A stretch of 64,000 bases of DNA from Lentimicrobiaceae bacterium (GTDB taxonomy: Bacteria; Bacteroidota; Bacteroidia; Bacteroidales; P3). The DNA is taken from positions 1-64,000 of the forward strand of contig JAFLTI010000009.1 in assembly GCA_022510485.1 (NCBI GenBank). Reading direction: 5' to 3'. A program made the translations under genes and the position numbers. Positions 29,001 to 38,405 of this stretch are shown piece by piece. Under the pieces are notes generated by a model. It was not told the DNA's origin and made no database searches. It was given only the letters and a program-made list of their open reading frames with translations. The stretch's first letter is position 1; each line of letters opens with the position of its first letter.

Positions 29001-30668
29001 CAAGGTATCGGAAAAGGCGCCGACCGCCAAGGCTTGGATAGTTTGAGAGCCGACTTCCGCACCCTTGGCTTTTAAGGAAACCTTAAGATTGCTTATGGCT
29101 TCGGTTCCGTTGTTTTCCACTCTGCCTCTTACCGTAATTTTTTCTCCGGCAAACCAATAACGGGTAGGATTATCCATCTGAGCCATCACTACGCGGGCAT
29201 CATTGGCAGCGGAAAACAAGTCGATATTTCCGCCCACTTCGTCTAAGTACACAGCTATCCCCGCTCCGGTTTTGTCTATCATGGTAAAAGAAACGAAGAT
29301 ATTTTGGTCTTTATATTTAGAAAGATCCACCTTGTATTCTTGCCATGCCGCCGTCAAAGACTTTTCACCAGATAAGCCGTAAGTGGCTACCGTATCGGTA
29401 AAATCTCCTATCGAAGCCGTAGTTGCAGATACCAAAACATGCACTTTCAAGTCGGCAGGTGTAGTGCTCGTTGAGCCCAATCTGGCAAAGAAAGAAAGCT
29501 CATCCCCATCTTTAATACGCAATTGCGGCGTAATCAAGGCTCTTACTCCCCCATTCAAAGGAAGGCTGGAAGCATATACACCACTCCAATATACATATCC
29601 GCTGGAAGAAGTTGCACCTGCTCCGGTACTCCACCAACCCGAGGTTCCATAGTTATCCACATTGGAATATATATCCCAGTTTTTGGGCTGCCCTTTGCCT
29701 GCGTAGAAATCTTCTACCAATGTGTTGGCAGGATGCACTTCAATATTAGATAAGGTTATACTGTCGTTCGTCTTATTATCATCTTGCGGTACGGATACTT
29801 TCAGTTCATAATTGCCGGTTTGGGCAAAAGTGTACTCAAATTTCAGGGTATCTGTCTTTCCAACCTCTATGGTTCTCTGTGCCGTAATCGGTTCTTGCTC
29901 GCTACCGTCTATCGATACAACGAGCGAACCGGTAACCTCCGCTGCTGTCGTACCCCGGTTTTCCGCCATAACGCAGAGCGTTCTTGCATCTCCCTCAAAA
30001 ACCGTAAATCCGGGATTCAGAAAGATAGTTTTCAGATTGATGTCGTTGTCAAAAACTGCCAAGGGAACACCTGCAATGCTATCTAATTGAACCTGAATAA
30101 GATTATTTTTTCGCACCCGGAAAGCAAGGTACACCGGCTTATCCTTATAAGCTGTCATATCCACCGTTTGTTTGACCCATTTGTTTGTCAAACCTCCGCC
30201 CTTTTCCTTGTTCTCAACGGTCAAAAGCGTGGTAGTAAAGGATTCCAAGTCGTTTCTACCCTCCGAAAGCAAAACTTCAAAAACGGTATTATCCAGAGTA
30301 TCTTTATCGTAGTGGTCTGCATAACTATAATAATGCGACTCTCTGAGATAAAACGTCAAGGTAGACTTTCCCTCTATCGGCTTTACTTGAGAAGTAATCA
30401 ACCATGCATCGTTTTCAATAGTAACTTGGGGCGAAACATAAGCATATCCGGGAGCTGCGGAATCGACTCCTATTACATTGTTTCTGTACCACATGTAGCT
30501 AGAGGAACCTTGCCTCAAGTTCTGCCATTCTGTAGGAGGAAATACTGAAGAGGCAAATGTTCCGAGACTGTCAATCATCGGAGCATCCGCTGCCCGGGCT
30601 GCCAGCCCAAGGCTCAAAGAAGATAGCGACAATAGCAGCCATCTTCTCAAGTAGCTAATTTTCTTCAT
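26073..30668 (-). CDS. Large T9SS-secreted multidomain adhesin-like protein (choice-of-anchor J, CARDB-like, bacterial repeat domains)
   Basis: 1531 aa; signal peptide; repeated 'LVEDFYAGKGQPKNWDIYSNVDN', 'YFIEGFEEVDYSTFPPQYWSCDR', 'FEDGFEDISHPFWMF' units; C-term LSVQPNPFVSELCVKS...GMYIVSVETVDGQHLLQRVVKSSN. Confidence 0.87.
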   Translation of the reverse strand: MKKISYLRRWLLLSLSSLSLGLAARAADAPMIDSLGTFASSVFPPTEWQNLRQGSSSYMWYRNNVIGVDSAAPGYAYVSPQVTIENDAWLITSQVKPIEGKSTLTFYLRESHYYSYADHYDKDTLDNTVFEVLLSEGRNDLESFTTTLLTVENKEKGGGLTNKWVKQTVDMTAYKDKPVYLAFRVRKNNLIQVQLDSIAGVPLAVFDNDINLKTIFLNPGFTVFEGDARTLCVMAENRGTTAAEVTGSLVVSIDGSEQEPITAQRTIEVGKTDTLKFEYTFAQTGNYELKVSVPQDDNKTNDSITLSNIEVHPANTLVEDFYAGKGQPKNWDIYSNVDNYGTSGWWSTGAGATSSSGYVYWSGVYASSLPLNGGVRALITPQLRIKDGDELSFFARLGSTSTTPADLKVHVLVSATTASIGDFTDTVATYGLSGEKSLTAAWQEYKVDLSKYKDQNIFVSFTMIDKTGAGIAVYLDEVGGNIDLFSAANDARVVMAQMDNPTRYWFAGEKITVRGRVENNGTEAISNLKVSLKAKGAEVGSQTIQALAVGAFSDTLIFEYEIPEAGLFNFEVCVPEDDNNINNASGFSLQTYPAGYFIEGFEEVDYSTFPPQYWSCDRTAYGYGWSVSNFANNTNAYKGNAYVNTYNAGYKLITPLLQITKTDSLCFYIATQAATAEFAVLTSVDAKEWDTLGKASITGGYNAAHIYTLQKFFFNDKDDDFFGNRYVAIMSLQGSLDLDEVFGPMLASRADQFALVNAFVDPTQVAVAGKPFTVKAVVYNDGTQAAVKEVSLYADGEQVGVAQSKNLPAGEYDTLAFEVSIEKATPDMEFVAELPSDASAFDNAFTFNSIIYQSELWRFEDGFEDISHPFWMFTGSSTAWASKPSYNPVEPAAGDNYLQASFYTGENWAISPYLDLRYEKYEVSLDIYREQKSADRPDRIELGFSALPDWENAVFIDSVNRLFTGYPEGAVEGWNHYTFTVALPQMQNGFLILRPVPHLNASGYSSYEFMRFDNLVIRPALDADAELTALSVPADTVWGYDSIKMPLRAVLLNSGSEELTSATIRYGIDGEEIGSLVWTGSLAPDQDTVVEIAAKVAIGYRENFSIYAQVEATGDINSFNDRVEKNVYAKKAYELPFVADFETENWNRDWQNFTYSDDVRQAWFRDTTGSDIKAPFGKACANSASMDDELGAVNPDNWLVTPGLFIKYSKAYLSFYVQAGDVEYFAEKFQVLVSTRSNMDSALFVPVHTQTLENDELQHIVLELNGYRNEVIYVAFRHFDCTDQYRLLLDSVYVYDPQGYTVTATVNPAEAGTVQGAGSFIAGEEVSLTAVANTGYYFTGWYKDAELLTDQNPYSFTCESNVSIEARFAEKTFAITLSAGEGGSVSPSGTLNVKEGEDLEVSIAANEGYVIDDVKVDGVSVGAVETYTFQAVAANHSLAATFKVETANQGMEACVLSVQPNPFVSELCVKSTMPVKTIRMVDLQGKVVLQRNVGGATSFSFNLNLPNGMYIVSVETVDGQHLLQRVVKSSN

Positions 30669-30753
30669 CTTAACTTTTATTTTTGGTTAGTTATACTTTG
30701 GTTTTCCACCAACAAAAAACACGTGTCAGAACGGGTCTTCCGTGTTTGGAGCC

Positions 30754-30785
30754 CAAAATTATACCTAGCGGAAAGAATGATACAA
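30754..30785 (-). promoter_or_regulatory. Promoter for the 1531-aa adhesin gene
   Basis: Minus strand TTG (30785-30783)-N21-TAATTTTG (30761-30754). Confidence 0.6.
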
Positions 30786-30803
30786 GTTTATGCAAAAAAT
30801 AAC

Positions 30804-30833
30804 GGTAGATAAACGGTAGATGCTATGGTAGAT
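30804..30833. promoter_or_regulatory. Three phased direct repeats GGTAGAT
   Basis: GGTAGAT at 30804-30810, 30815-30821 and 30827-30833 (11- and 12-bp periods). Confidence 0.7.
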
Positions 30834-30945
30834 ATTTGGTATATAAAATTTTTAGTAGTTCAATAAATCAATATTTTATGTTTTTTTCGACAAATAGATT
30901 TGCAACTTCATTTATGGTTCGTGCAGGCTGTCTTTTCAAAAATTT

Positions 30946-30953
30946 TATCTTTG
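30946..30953 (+). promoter_or_regulatory. Bacteroidetes -7 element for the TPR/LuxR regulator
   Basis: TATCTTTG, 41 bp before the ATG at 30994. Confidence 0.5.
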
Positions 30954-30993
30954 CTCTGTTTTCTATCGGAAATTTAAGACAACATTATACATC

Positions 30994-32730
30994 ATGGCTA
31001 AAAGAGCATTGCTTATTTCTTTGTTATTCAGCACATTCCATTTGCTCGCTTTTGGAACATCCGAAGTTTATCATTGGAGAGTTATCCACCATGAATTCGA
31101 CTCTATTGCCGCTACTTTTGAAAACATGGAGCCTAATCAGAACGGTATCACAGGCAGCCTTAATAAATTGGAAATCATATCAAGACAGCCAAACAACCCG
31201 ATACTTCGCGCCCGTTATCGGTATTGGAACGCCTACTTTAACGGAGATTCTTGGAACACCTTTCAAAACAGCACGGCAAAAAGAGATTATATTACAGAAA
31301 CTCTGATACTTGTAAACACTTCCGAATACGATTACGACTATGCCCGGCTTCTGTTTTTAACCTTGGATATTAAAGGCGAGCCATCCGGAAACTATTTGGA
31401 GCAGTACCAGCAAATCAATCAAGCATTAACTATTTTTCAGAAATACAACGATATAAAACACGAAGGAGGTTGCTATCAGATTTTAGGAATTCTCTTTTCC
31501 GAACTGAGGGAATATGAAAAAGCCTTGGAATACTTTGAAAAGTCAGACTCTAAATACAAGGAAATCAATTTAGAACGCTCCCTCATATCCAATCAGGCAA
31601 ATAAGGCGGTTGTCTATTTCTATATGGGGAATGTAGATACAGCCAAACATACCCTGAGGGATTTGTTGCAAAACCAAACGGACCGGCTCGATACGAATTT
31701 GGCTATGTCGCTCTACAACAATCTTTCCCTAATGACCGACAGCGTAGAAGAACGTGTATTCTGCCAACATAAGACCATTGAGATAGCACAAAATCATTCC
31801 GGGTCTAAGCAGAACTATTACAGAGCCTTGGTTGCTACCAACATTGCCTTGCAGTATGCACAGTCAGAAGAATCGGTAGACTCCGCCATTTTATTATACG
31901 ATTTTGCTTATAATCTGGCGCAGCAAGACAATGCCTACCGTATTATGCTGCACTGTCTGTCCGGTTTATCCGATTGTTATTCAAAGAAAGGGGATTATCC
32001 CAAGGCGTATAACTACCTTTCTCAATTCCAAGCCTTGCAAGATTCCGTTATGGGACACAACAAGATTATGGAAATAAACCAGCAGGAAGCCAAAAAAGCC
32101 ATAGACGAATACCAGAGCCGGCTTAACCTGCAAGAACAGAAACTACGGTTACAGCATAAATTCAATTGGTTTTCGTATTTAATCATCATATTGATTGCCT
32201 GCGTTTTTATGCTCTTTACCTTTTATATGCTGCAAAAAAAGCGTACGGATAGAATCGCCTTGCAGACCAAAGAACTGCAAAATCAGCAACTTCAGCAGGA
32301 AATAGACCACCAAAACCGCGAACTGGCATCCAATATGCTTATTTTATGCGAGAAAAAACGTTTCCTGCAACAAATCCTAACCCAACTCGAAAAATCCCGG
32401 GACAGAAAAGAGATGTCGGCTGCCTGTGAACAAGCTTTGCGAAAGAAAATTACCGAACATATCCGCAGCGAAGACGATTGGGATTCCTTTAAGATACATT
32501 TTGAGAGTGTTCACCCCAATTTCTTTGACAAGCTCAAATCCAATTACACTGAACTTTCTCCTAACGATCTCAAGCTCTGCGCCTATATCAAAATCGGGCT
32601 GTCTATCAAACAGATTGCCCAAATGACGGCTGTACTGCCCGCCACAGTAAAGACAAACCGCTACTTACTAAGGAAAAAATTCCACCTGAGCGAAGACCAA
32701 TCCTTAGACTCGTTTATCTTTAACGTTTAA
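30994..32730 (+). CDS. Membrane-anchored TPR protein with C-terminal LuxR-type HTH (transcriptional regulator)
   Basis: Signal peptide; TPR-like repeats; TM FSYLIIILIACVFMLFTFYM; coiled coil; ELSPNDLKLCAYIKIGLSIKQIAQMTAVLPATVKTNRYLLRKKF. Confidence 0.85.
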   Translation: MAKRALLISLLFSTFHLLAFGTSEVYHWRVIHHEFDSIAATFENMEPNQNGITGSLNKLEIISRQPNNPILRARYRYWNAYFNGDSWNTFQNSTAKRDYITETLILVNTSEYDYDYARLLFLTLDIKGEPSGNYLEQYQQINQALTIFQKYNDIKHEGGCYQILGILFSELREYEKALEYFEKSDSKYKEINLERSLISNQANKAVVYFYMGNVDTAKHTLRDLLQNQTDRLDTNLAMSLYNNLSLMTDSVEERVFCQHKTIEIAQNHSGSKQNYYRALVATNIALQYAQSEESVDSAILLYDFAYNLAQQDNAYRIMLHCLSGLSDCYSKKGDYPKAYNYLSQFQALQDSVMGHNKIMEINQQEAKKAIDEYQSRLNLQEQKLRLQHKFNWFSYLIIILIACVFMLFTFYMLQKKRTDRIALQTKELQNQQLQQEIDHQNRELASNMLILCEKKRFLQQILTQLEKSRDRKEMSAACEQALRKKITEHIRSEDDWDSFKIHFESVHPNFFDKLKSNYTELSPNDLKLCAYIKIGLSIKQIAQMTAVLPATVKTNRYLLRKKFHLSEDQSLDSFIFNV

Positions 32731-32742
32731 GACCATCTACGC

Positions 32743-34296
32743 TTACAACCGGATAATCTTGGCAGATTTTTCGGCATAATCGGGCATACTTTCCCCCACC
32801 CCGGCACCTATATAGGTAGGATCGCAACAATAATACTTTCCGTCGTCGAGCTGAAAGTAAGAACCTGCCGCCTCTTCGTTAAACCGAATGGCGGTAGAAA
32901 GGTGGTCGTCGTATTCAACCAGCACTGCTTCAAGCCCCAAAAGATCGGCAGATAAAATGGAAAGCAAGATAGCCCGGTCTTCGCAATCGGTATAGGGATA
33001 AAAAAAGGTTTCATCGCCGAAAAGAGGTCTTTCGTAGCCGAACTGTTCGCCGTCGGTTTGATATTCAAATCCTTTTTGAATAAAGTGCAGAAGAAAATTT
33101 ACCGCTTCAACTTCGCTCTTTCCATCAATTTCTCTACGCAAAATCGGATAGAGCGCATATTTAGCCTCACGGCTAAGCGAAGTATTTACATAGTAATTCC
33201 ATTGATTGGTACGCGGCAAGGCATCATAATAGAGCATAAGATTTCTATTGGGCTTAACTTTTGCCGACAGTTTACGCCCGTCTTTGTCCTGAACCTTTAT
33301 CTCGCGGGATGGCGCGCCTTCGTACGCCAATGCCGGAACAGACGAGAGCGCAGACGAAAACAACCTTGTGCCGCCGCTCTGGGGCAGATTCACCACATAA
33401 CACTCCGAGGCTTCGTCTGTATTGAGTATATAATGCTTCAATCCATCAATAGTAACATAGCTATAGCCATAAACGGTTTCCTCCACGCCCACCATAAGCG
33501 CCAAATGTTTATCCATACGACAAATCTTTACCTGATATCCGTCGTAAACCAACATCATAAAAGAAAATAAAACGGATTTGTCGCTGTTACCATAATAGGC
33601 TTTGCCTATGGCGTCTAATAAACCGAGGTAGCCCCAATCTCCTAAACGCATAGCCTTTTTCAAAGCCCTGCAATCGTCAGAAAGAGCTTTTATATCTGCC
33701 TGCGACAAGAGTTTCCACGCATCCGCACAACAATTCTCATCCACGCCGTTCAAGGTAAAAGCGAAGTCCTTGCCCATACGCACCCGGCAAGTTGAACCGA
33801 GATAGGCAAATTGAAATGCCGCAGGATTTCCGGCTTCCGCCATCAAGGTTTTGGGAGCCGGTTCGGGTTCGGGAGCCGGTTCGGAATCGTCTTCTAAAAA
33901 ATTTGCCAGATCATCAAAAAAATCTTCCGGAATATCGTCATCCAAATTACCTCCCGCCTTGCGGTTCAAAGACGACACGCTTCCCATTACCTCCGACACG
34001 GGCATCAGTCTGTTTTCCGTATTCACCACCTCAGGTCTTACCGGCTGTTGGCGAGGTTCGGGGCGCAGCCTCATATTTACTTTCGCTTGAACCGTAAATT
34101 CTTCCCATTGCTTGCGTATACTTTCTTCGTAAGCCCTGAACGCTTCTTGCTGCTGTTGACGGTAGGCGTCGAACGCCTGTTGCTGTTGTTGGCGGTAAGC
34201 CTCAAATTGCCGCCGATATTCCTCGCCGATATTCTGTGCCAAAGCCGCACATCCCGACAATCCGATAATGATTCCTATCAACAATATCTTTTTCAT
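32743..34296 (-). CDS. Lipoprotein with transglutaminase-like C-terminal domain and Q-rich N-terminal repeats
   Basis: Lipobox GLSGCAA; FEAYRQQQQQAFDAYRQQQQEAFRAY; YTDCEDRAILLSIL, YDDHLSTAI, CCDPTYIGAGVG. Confidence 0.7.
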   Translation of the reverse strand: MKKILLIGIIIGLSGCAALAQNIGEEYRRQFEAYRQQQQQAFDAYRQQQQEAFRAYEESIRKQWEEFTVQAKVNMRLRPEPRQQPVRPEVVNTENRLMPVSEVMGSVSSLNRKAGGNLDDDIPEDFFDDLANFLEDDSEPAPEPEPAPKTLMAEAGNPAAFQFAYLGSTCRVRMGKDFAFTLNGVDENCCADAWKLLSQADIKALSDDCRALKKAMRLGDWGYLGLLDAIGKAYYGNSDKSVLFSFMMLVYDGYQVKICRMDKHLALMVGVEETVYGYSYVTIDGLKHYILNTDEASECYVVNLPQSGGTRLFSSALSSVPALAYEGAPSREIKVQDKDGRKLSAKVKPNRNLMLYYDALPRTNQWNYYVNTSLSREAKYALYPILRREIDGKSEVEAVNFLLHFIQKGFEYQTDGEQFGYERPLFGDETFFYPYTDCEDRAILLSILSADLLGLEAVLVEYDDHLSTAIRFNEEAAGSYFQLDDGKYYCCDPTYIGAGVGESMPDYAEKSAKIIRL

Positions 34297-34305
34297 AACC
34301 TTATG

Positions 34306-37300
34306 TTATTGTATCGTGTCTAAAAAATATTCAACCTCACTTTCGCCCGTGCTGTCAATCGGAATTTCCATTTTCGGAAAATTCACCTCCGAAAGGCGTC
34401 GGCGTTCACGGTTCATCCAGCCTTCAAACTGAAGCATTATCTGCTTACCCAGTGCCAGACGGGATTCGTCAATCTGTTTTACAAAGGCAGGTGTGGCTAT
34501 ATTTTTATACAAAGGATGCCCGAATTTCAAGCGGGGGCGTTTCGATTCATTAAAATTTCCATGCAGTGTAACCGCGTCTCTCGTTACCATCTTTACAAAG
34601 GGAGGAACAGCGAGCAAAGTAATATGATAGCGATAGTTCAGATCCATATCCTGCTCCCCTCCTAACGCCACTTTGTATTTGTCAATTTCTATCACAAAAG
34701 GATATACCGTAATCTTGTCGTCTTGTACCGTAACAACAACGGAAAGGCTATCGATTAAATTGCGTTTCTTATTCTTAAAATTCAGTTTTTGCGAAATCAA
34801 AGCAAAGGTTTCGCCGTCCAACACCACCAAAGAATCTCCGTGCAGGTTCAACGCTGCCGTAAGGGAAGGCAGCTGTATATTGACATTTGAATCTAATTGC
34901 GCGGAAGCGGTAGCCTGTAAATTCACCGTGCCCTCAAACGAACGCAACATCGGCAAGGTAGAATCCAAAGCAGAGAAACTCCGCACCAAGGAATCCACGC
35001 GGATACCGTTAAGCGATATATCCGCCCCTATATCGGCACGCTGACGGTTGCGGCTGGCATAAACCAAATTCATCATCATATCGGCATTCCATGCCCGCAT
35101 TTGGAGTTCACGCAAATTAACCGCTTTGTTACGAACCCTGATTTTTCCGCGTATGCTGTCGAAAACAGAACGGTCGTAATACACTTTTTGGGCATCGATA
35201 TCCACACGCAAATCCAAATTATCGGGCACCATCAAAAGCCTTATCTGTTGCAGGCTGTCTGCCACATAATCCGCCCCGACCTCACAGTCTATGCTCTTGT
35301 CTGCCAACGCGGCTCCCGCTTTGGCTTCGAGCTGCGCCGTGTCGATAGGCTGCGCAAGGATATTAAGCAATTGATTGCAATCTATCATTCGCGACTTAAC
35401 GAGCAAATCGGCTTTGATTTTTCCCTTCTGCAAGGTAATTGCCGATATATCCCATATTTTTCCGCTTATGCTGAGGCGGGATTCCCCTAAACGGAAACGT
35501 GCCTTTTCAATTTCCAAGTCCTTGCCATCCAAGCTGCCTTTGAAACGCCGGATTTGAAGCGGTTCGGACAATTGCGGCATAGTAATCGCCATTCGTTGCA
35601 GATTGGCATCAACGGTGGGCCACCACGAAGTGGGCGTATGACGGGTCAGACGGGCGTTAACCTTTGCATTGGCAAGCCGTGCCCTATAATCGTCTTTCTG
35701 CACAAACAGGGAATCGGTTTGAAAATCTATTGTAACAAGCGGTTTGTAGGGATTTTCCGGCTCCGGAACCACCTTAGCCTTAATGGCAGAAGCCATACTG
35801 AAGACCCTTAGGCTATCTCCGAGCTTAGCAAAAAGGCGGCTGTAATTTACCGCACAGGCTATCGGCACGATAGTATTCTCGCTCCGCTCCGTAATTCTTT
35901 GAGTTACAGCCTTCATCTCCAAGGAGTCTACGTAGGTACGGACTCCCGGCATCGTGCCACGCATTTTATTCAGCACAACCGCAGCACCCAAATATTTACC
36001 GCCCTTGAAACGGCATTGAGCATCAGCAGCCCAATAGATGCCCGAAAGGGTGTCGTTAAAGAACACATCCTCCATATCGAATTTGCCGCGTGCCTGAATC
36101 TTGCCGTAATTGGCTTTCTTAATATAGGACAGACGGAAATTCCCGTCTATATCGGCATCCATAATACCGCCCAGCGCCAAACCCTCCCGCAGCGGAACAA
36201 GGTCGGAAATCCTGTCTAAATTCACCTTGGTACTGAGCTTCAAATCTACCGAAGGGTCTGAAAACAAATTTTTTACCCTGCAAACCGAAACCACATCCAC
36301 ATCTTTTGCCACCAAAACCAAGTCTTCTATATTGATGTACGAAGGTTTCTTCTTGCCCGGAGCAAGATGAGCCGTAAGCCGGACAACAAGCGTGTCGATA
36401 GGATAAGGCATACCCTCGTAATGCGCCCGACCGTTTTCAAGTTCCAAATGCATATCCACCTCGGGCATTTCTTTTTCTGCCAAACAACCGTATATATGCC
36501 CTTGCATATTGATTTGCCCGTCTGCCTGCACGCCTTGTGTCTGCAAGTATTTGGGAGGAATCATATCAAGCATTTCCTTTAGGGAATTCGTCTGCAGGTC
36601 TACTTTCATATCCATACCCACCCTGCCTGCCGTATCCATAAAGAAATCGCCCTGCAAGTCGAGTTCCAATTGCTTAACCTGTATGCTGGAGTTTAACAAC
36701 GAACCCTTTCGTTCTTGGTAATTATAGGCGGTCTGTATTTTTCCTTTCAGCGGAATGTTATTTACTATCTTTTGATTGGCTTGCGAGAACTTAATATCCG
36801 AAACCTCAAAATTTATCGATGCCTGCATACCTGCCGTATCGCATCCGCCCTCGCCATCCATCGCTAAGTTTCCTATCCGCGCCTCCGTTCCCGAACGCTG
36901 ATCTTGCAAACTCACATCCACATGGCCTATGCGAAACCGCTTTATCTCCATAGGGGGAATCTGTGCAGCGGTGGAATCGTTAGACAAAGTGTCGATACCA
37001 AAAATTTGATAGTTGGAAAGCCCGTCTGCATCGGTAAAAAGGCGGCAGTTCACACTATCCAGCTCTACGGTAGCAAACGAGAGTTTTTTGTTGCGGGTGT
37101 ACTCTTTGAAATTGATTCCGACCACACAACGATGAAAAGCGCAAAGGGTGTCTTCCGTTTCAAAGGCAGAATCCCGCAGGGCGTGCGATACCACAAAACC
37201 GTCTTTTAGTTCCAATCCTAAATGTGGAAACGTAGAAAGGGTAAAATCCACCTTGCGGATCCGCACCTCGGCACGGAGGTTGTTGGAGGCTAACTGATTG

Positions 37301-37434
37301 ACAAGCGGGGTAAGATGCTTAGGCGAAAGGACAATGAAAAACGCAAGCCCCACTGCCAACAAAGCCGCAGCCAACAAGCAGCCAAAGCTTATCAGCGCAA
37401 TTTTCAAGATTCGTTTTGCCGGAAAAGGTTTCAT
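34306..37434 (-). CDS. AsmA-family protein
   Basis: 1042 aa, N-terminal TM, long beta-rich body with AsmA-like C-terminal region (LNYRYHITLLAVPPFVKMVT). Confidence 0.8.
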   Translation of the reverse strand: MKPFPAKRILKIALISFGCLLAAALLAVGLAFFIVLSPKHLTPLVNQLASNNLRAEVRIRKVDFTLSTFPHLGLELKDGFVVSHALRDSAFETEDTLCAFHRCVVGINFKEYTRNKKLSFATVELDSVNCRLFTDADGLSNYQIFGIDTLSNDSTAAQIPPMEIKRFRIGHVDVSLQDQRSGTEARIGNLAMDGEGGCDTAGMQASINFEVSDIKFSQANQKIVNNIPLKGKIQTAYNYQERKGSLLNSSIQVKQLELDLQGDFFMDTAGRVGMDMKVDLQTNSLKEMLDMIPPKYLQTQGVQADGQINMQGHIYGCLAEKEMPEVDMHLELENGRAHYEGMPYPIDTLVVRLTAHLAPGKKKPSYINIEDLVLVAKDVDVVSVCRVKNLFSDPSVDLKLSTKVNLDRISDLVPLREGLALGGIMDADIDGNFRLSYIKKANYGKIQARGKFDMEDVFFNDTLSGIYWAADAQCRFKGGKYLGAAVVLNKMRGTMPGVRTYVDSLEMKAVTQRITERSENTIVPIACAVNYSRLFAKLGDSLRVFSMASAIKAKVVPEPENPYKPLVTIDFQTDSLFVQKDDYRARLANAKVNARLTRHTPTSWWPTVDANLQRMAITMPQLSEPLQIRRFKGSLDGKDLEIEKARFRLGESRLSISGKIWDISAITLQKGKIKADLLVKSRMIDCNQLLNILAQPIDTAQLEAKAGAALADKSIDCEVGADYVADSLQQIRLLMVPDNLDLRVDIDAQKVYYDRSVFDSIRGKIRVRNKAVNLRELQMRAWNADMMMNLVYASRNRQRADIGADISLNGIRVDSLVRSFSALDSTLPMLRSFEGTVNLQATASAQLDSNVNIQLPSLTAALNLHGDSLVVLDGETFALISQKLNFKNKKRNLIDSLSVVVTVQDDKITVYPFVIEIDKYKVALGGEQDMDLNYRYHITLLAVPPFVKMVTRDAVTLHGNFNESKRPRLKFGHPLYKNIATPAFVKQIDESRLALGKQIMLQFEGWMNRERRRLSEVNFPKMEIPIDSTGESEVEYFLDTIQ

Positions 37435-37580
37435 GGTATACTTTCCATACGCAAGGCAAAAGTATAGTTTTTTTTACAAGCAAAGAGATTTCAAAACTTT
37501 ACCGTCACTTTTCCCCGGAGGCACAAAGCCTCTCGTTTTCCCTGTTACGGGGTGATTACGGTCTGGTTAATTCGGAAATT

Positions 37581-38405
37581 CTACAGAAACATTTCTGCCT
37601 CGGCGCGGCGGGTGTAGAGGTCTTCTAATTCGTGTTGGTGGTAGAGGTAGCCGGCATCATCGTAATAACGGGCGTTTTGCGGGCAGCCTTTGATACAGGC
37701 TCCACACTTGATGCAGATTCCCGTGTACTGGCGTATGTTCTGGCGGCTTATGGAACCCATAGGGCAAAGTTCGACGCAATGCTTGCAGTCGTTGCAGCGG
37801 TCGTTAACCAAGGGCTTTACCTTTAAGATGTTTATCGCCGCGCCGTGGCGGTCGCAAGGCTGATAATAGCCCCTGTAGGGAAAAGGCGTACCCTGCACGG
37901 CAACCGGCGATTCGGGAAGCCCTTTATCGGCAAGAGCCTCTATTTTTTCTGCCACCGAGAGCGCAAAACGCTCCACCGCCGCCATATCTTGCATATCCGG
38001 ACGCCCCGCCCCTAAAACACGCGAAAAGGCGTGTTCTCCCACAAAGGCAGCCGCAGCCACAGTTCGGATTCCGGCGTTTTCCATCAGGTCGCGCAACTCT
38101 ATCAAGGCATCGTCGTAATTACGGTTGCCAAACACCGTTACGGGAACTCCTATCGCCCCTGCCCCGCTCATTGTCTGCAAGTATTTAAGCAATACGTTGG
38201 GCACACGCCCCGCATATACGGGCGTACCCAGAACCACAATGTCTTGGCTGTTAAAGACAAGCCTTTCGTTACGGGCAGAGGGCAGTGTAAAATCCATTTC
38301 CGAACAGGGCAGCCCCAAATGTTCCGCCAATTTTCCGCACAGGGCGCGCAACACGCTCCGCGTGGTGCCTGTGGCACTGAAATAAACGGCTCTAACAACT
38401 TTCAT
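37581..38405 (-). CDS. Flavodoxin-like / 4Fe-4S ferredoxin protein (EFR1-type)
   Basis: YFSATGTTRSVL FMN-binding; CNDCKHCVELCPMGSI and CIKCGACIKGCP clusters. Confidence 0.9.
   Translation of the reverse strand: MKVVRAVYFSATGTTRSVLRALCGKLAEHLGLPCSEMDFTLPSARNERLVFNSQDIVVLGTPVYAGRVPNVLLKYLQTMSGAGAIGVPVTVFGNRNYDDALIELRDLMENAGIRTVAAAAFVGEHAFSRVLGAGRPDMQDMAAVERFALSVAEKIEALADKGLPESPVAVQGTPFPYRGYYQPCDRHGAAINILKVKPLVNDRCNDCKHCVELCPMGSISRQNIRQYTGICIKCGACIKGCPQNARYYDDAGYLYHQHELEDLYTRRAEAEMFL

Noticed and set aside
37518-37532. GAGGC-ACAAA-GCCTC hairpin between asmA-like and flavodoxin-like genes
   Set aside because: Only a 5-bp stem with no U-tract on the minus strand, so not supported as a terminator.
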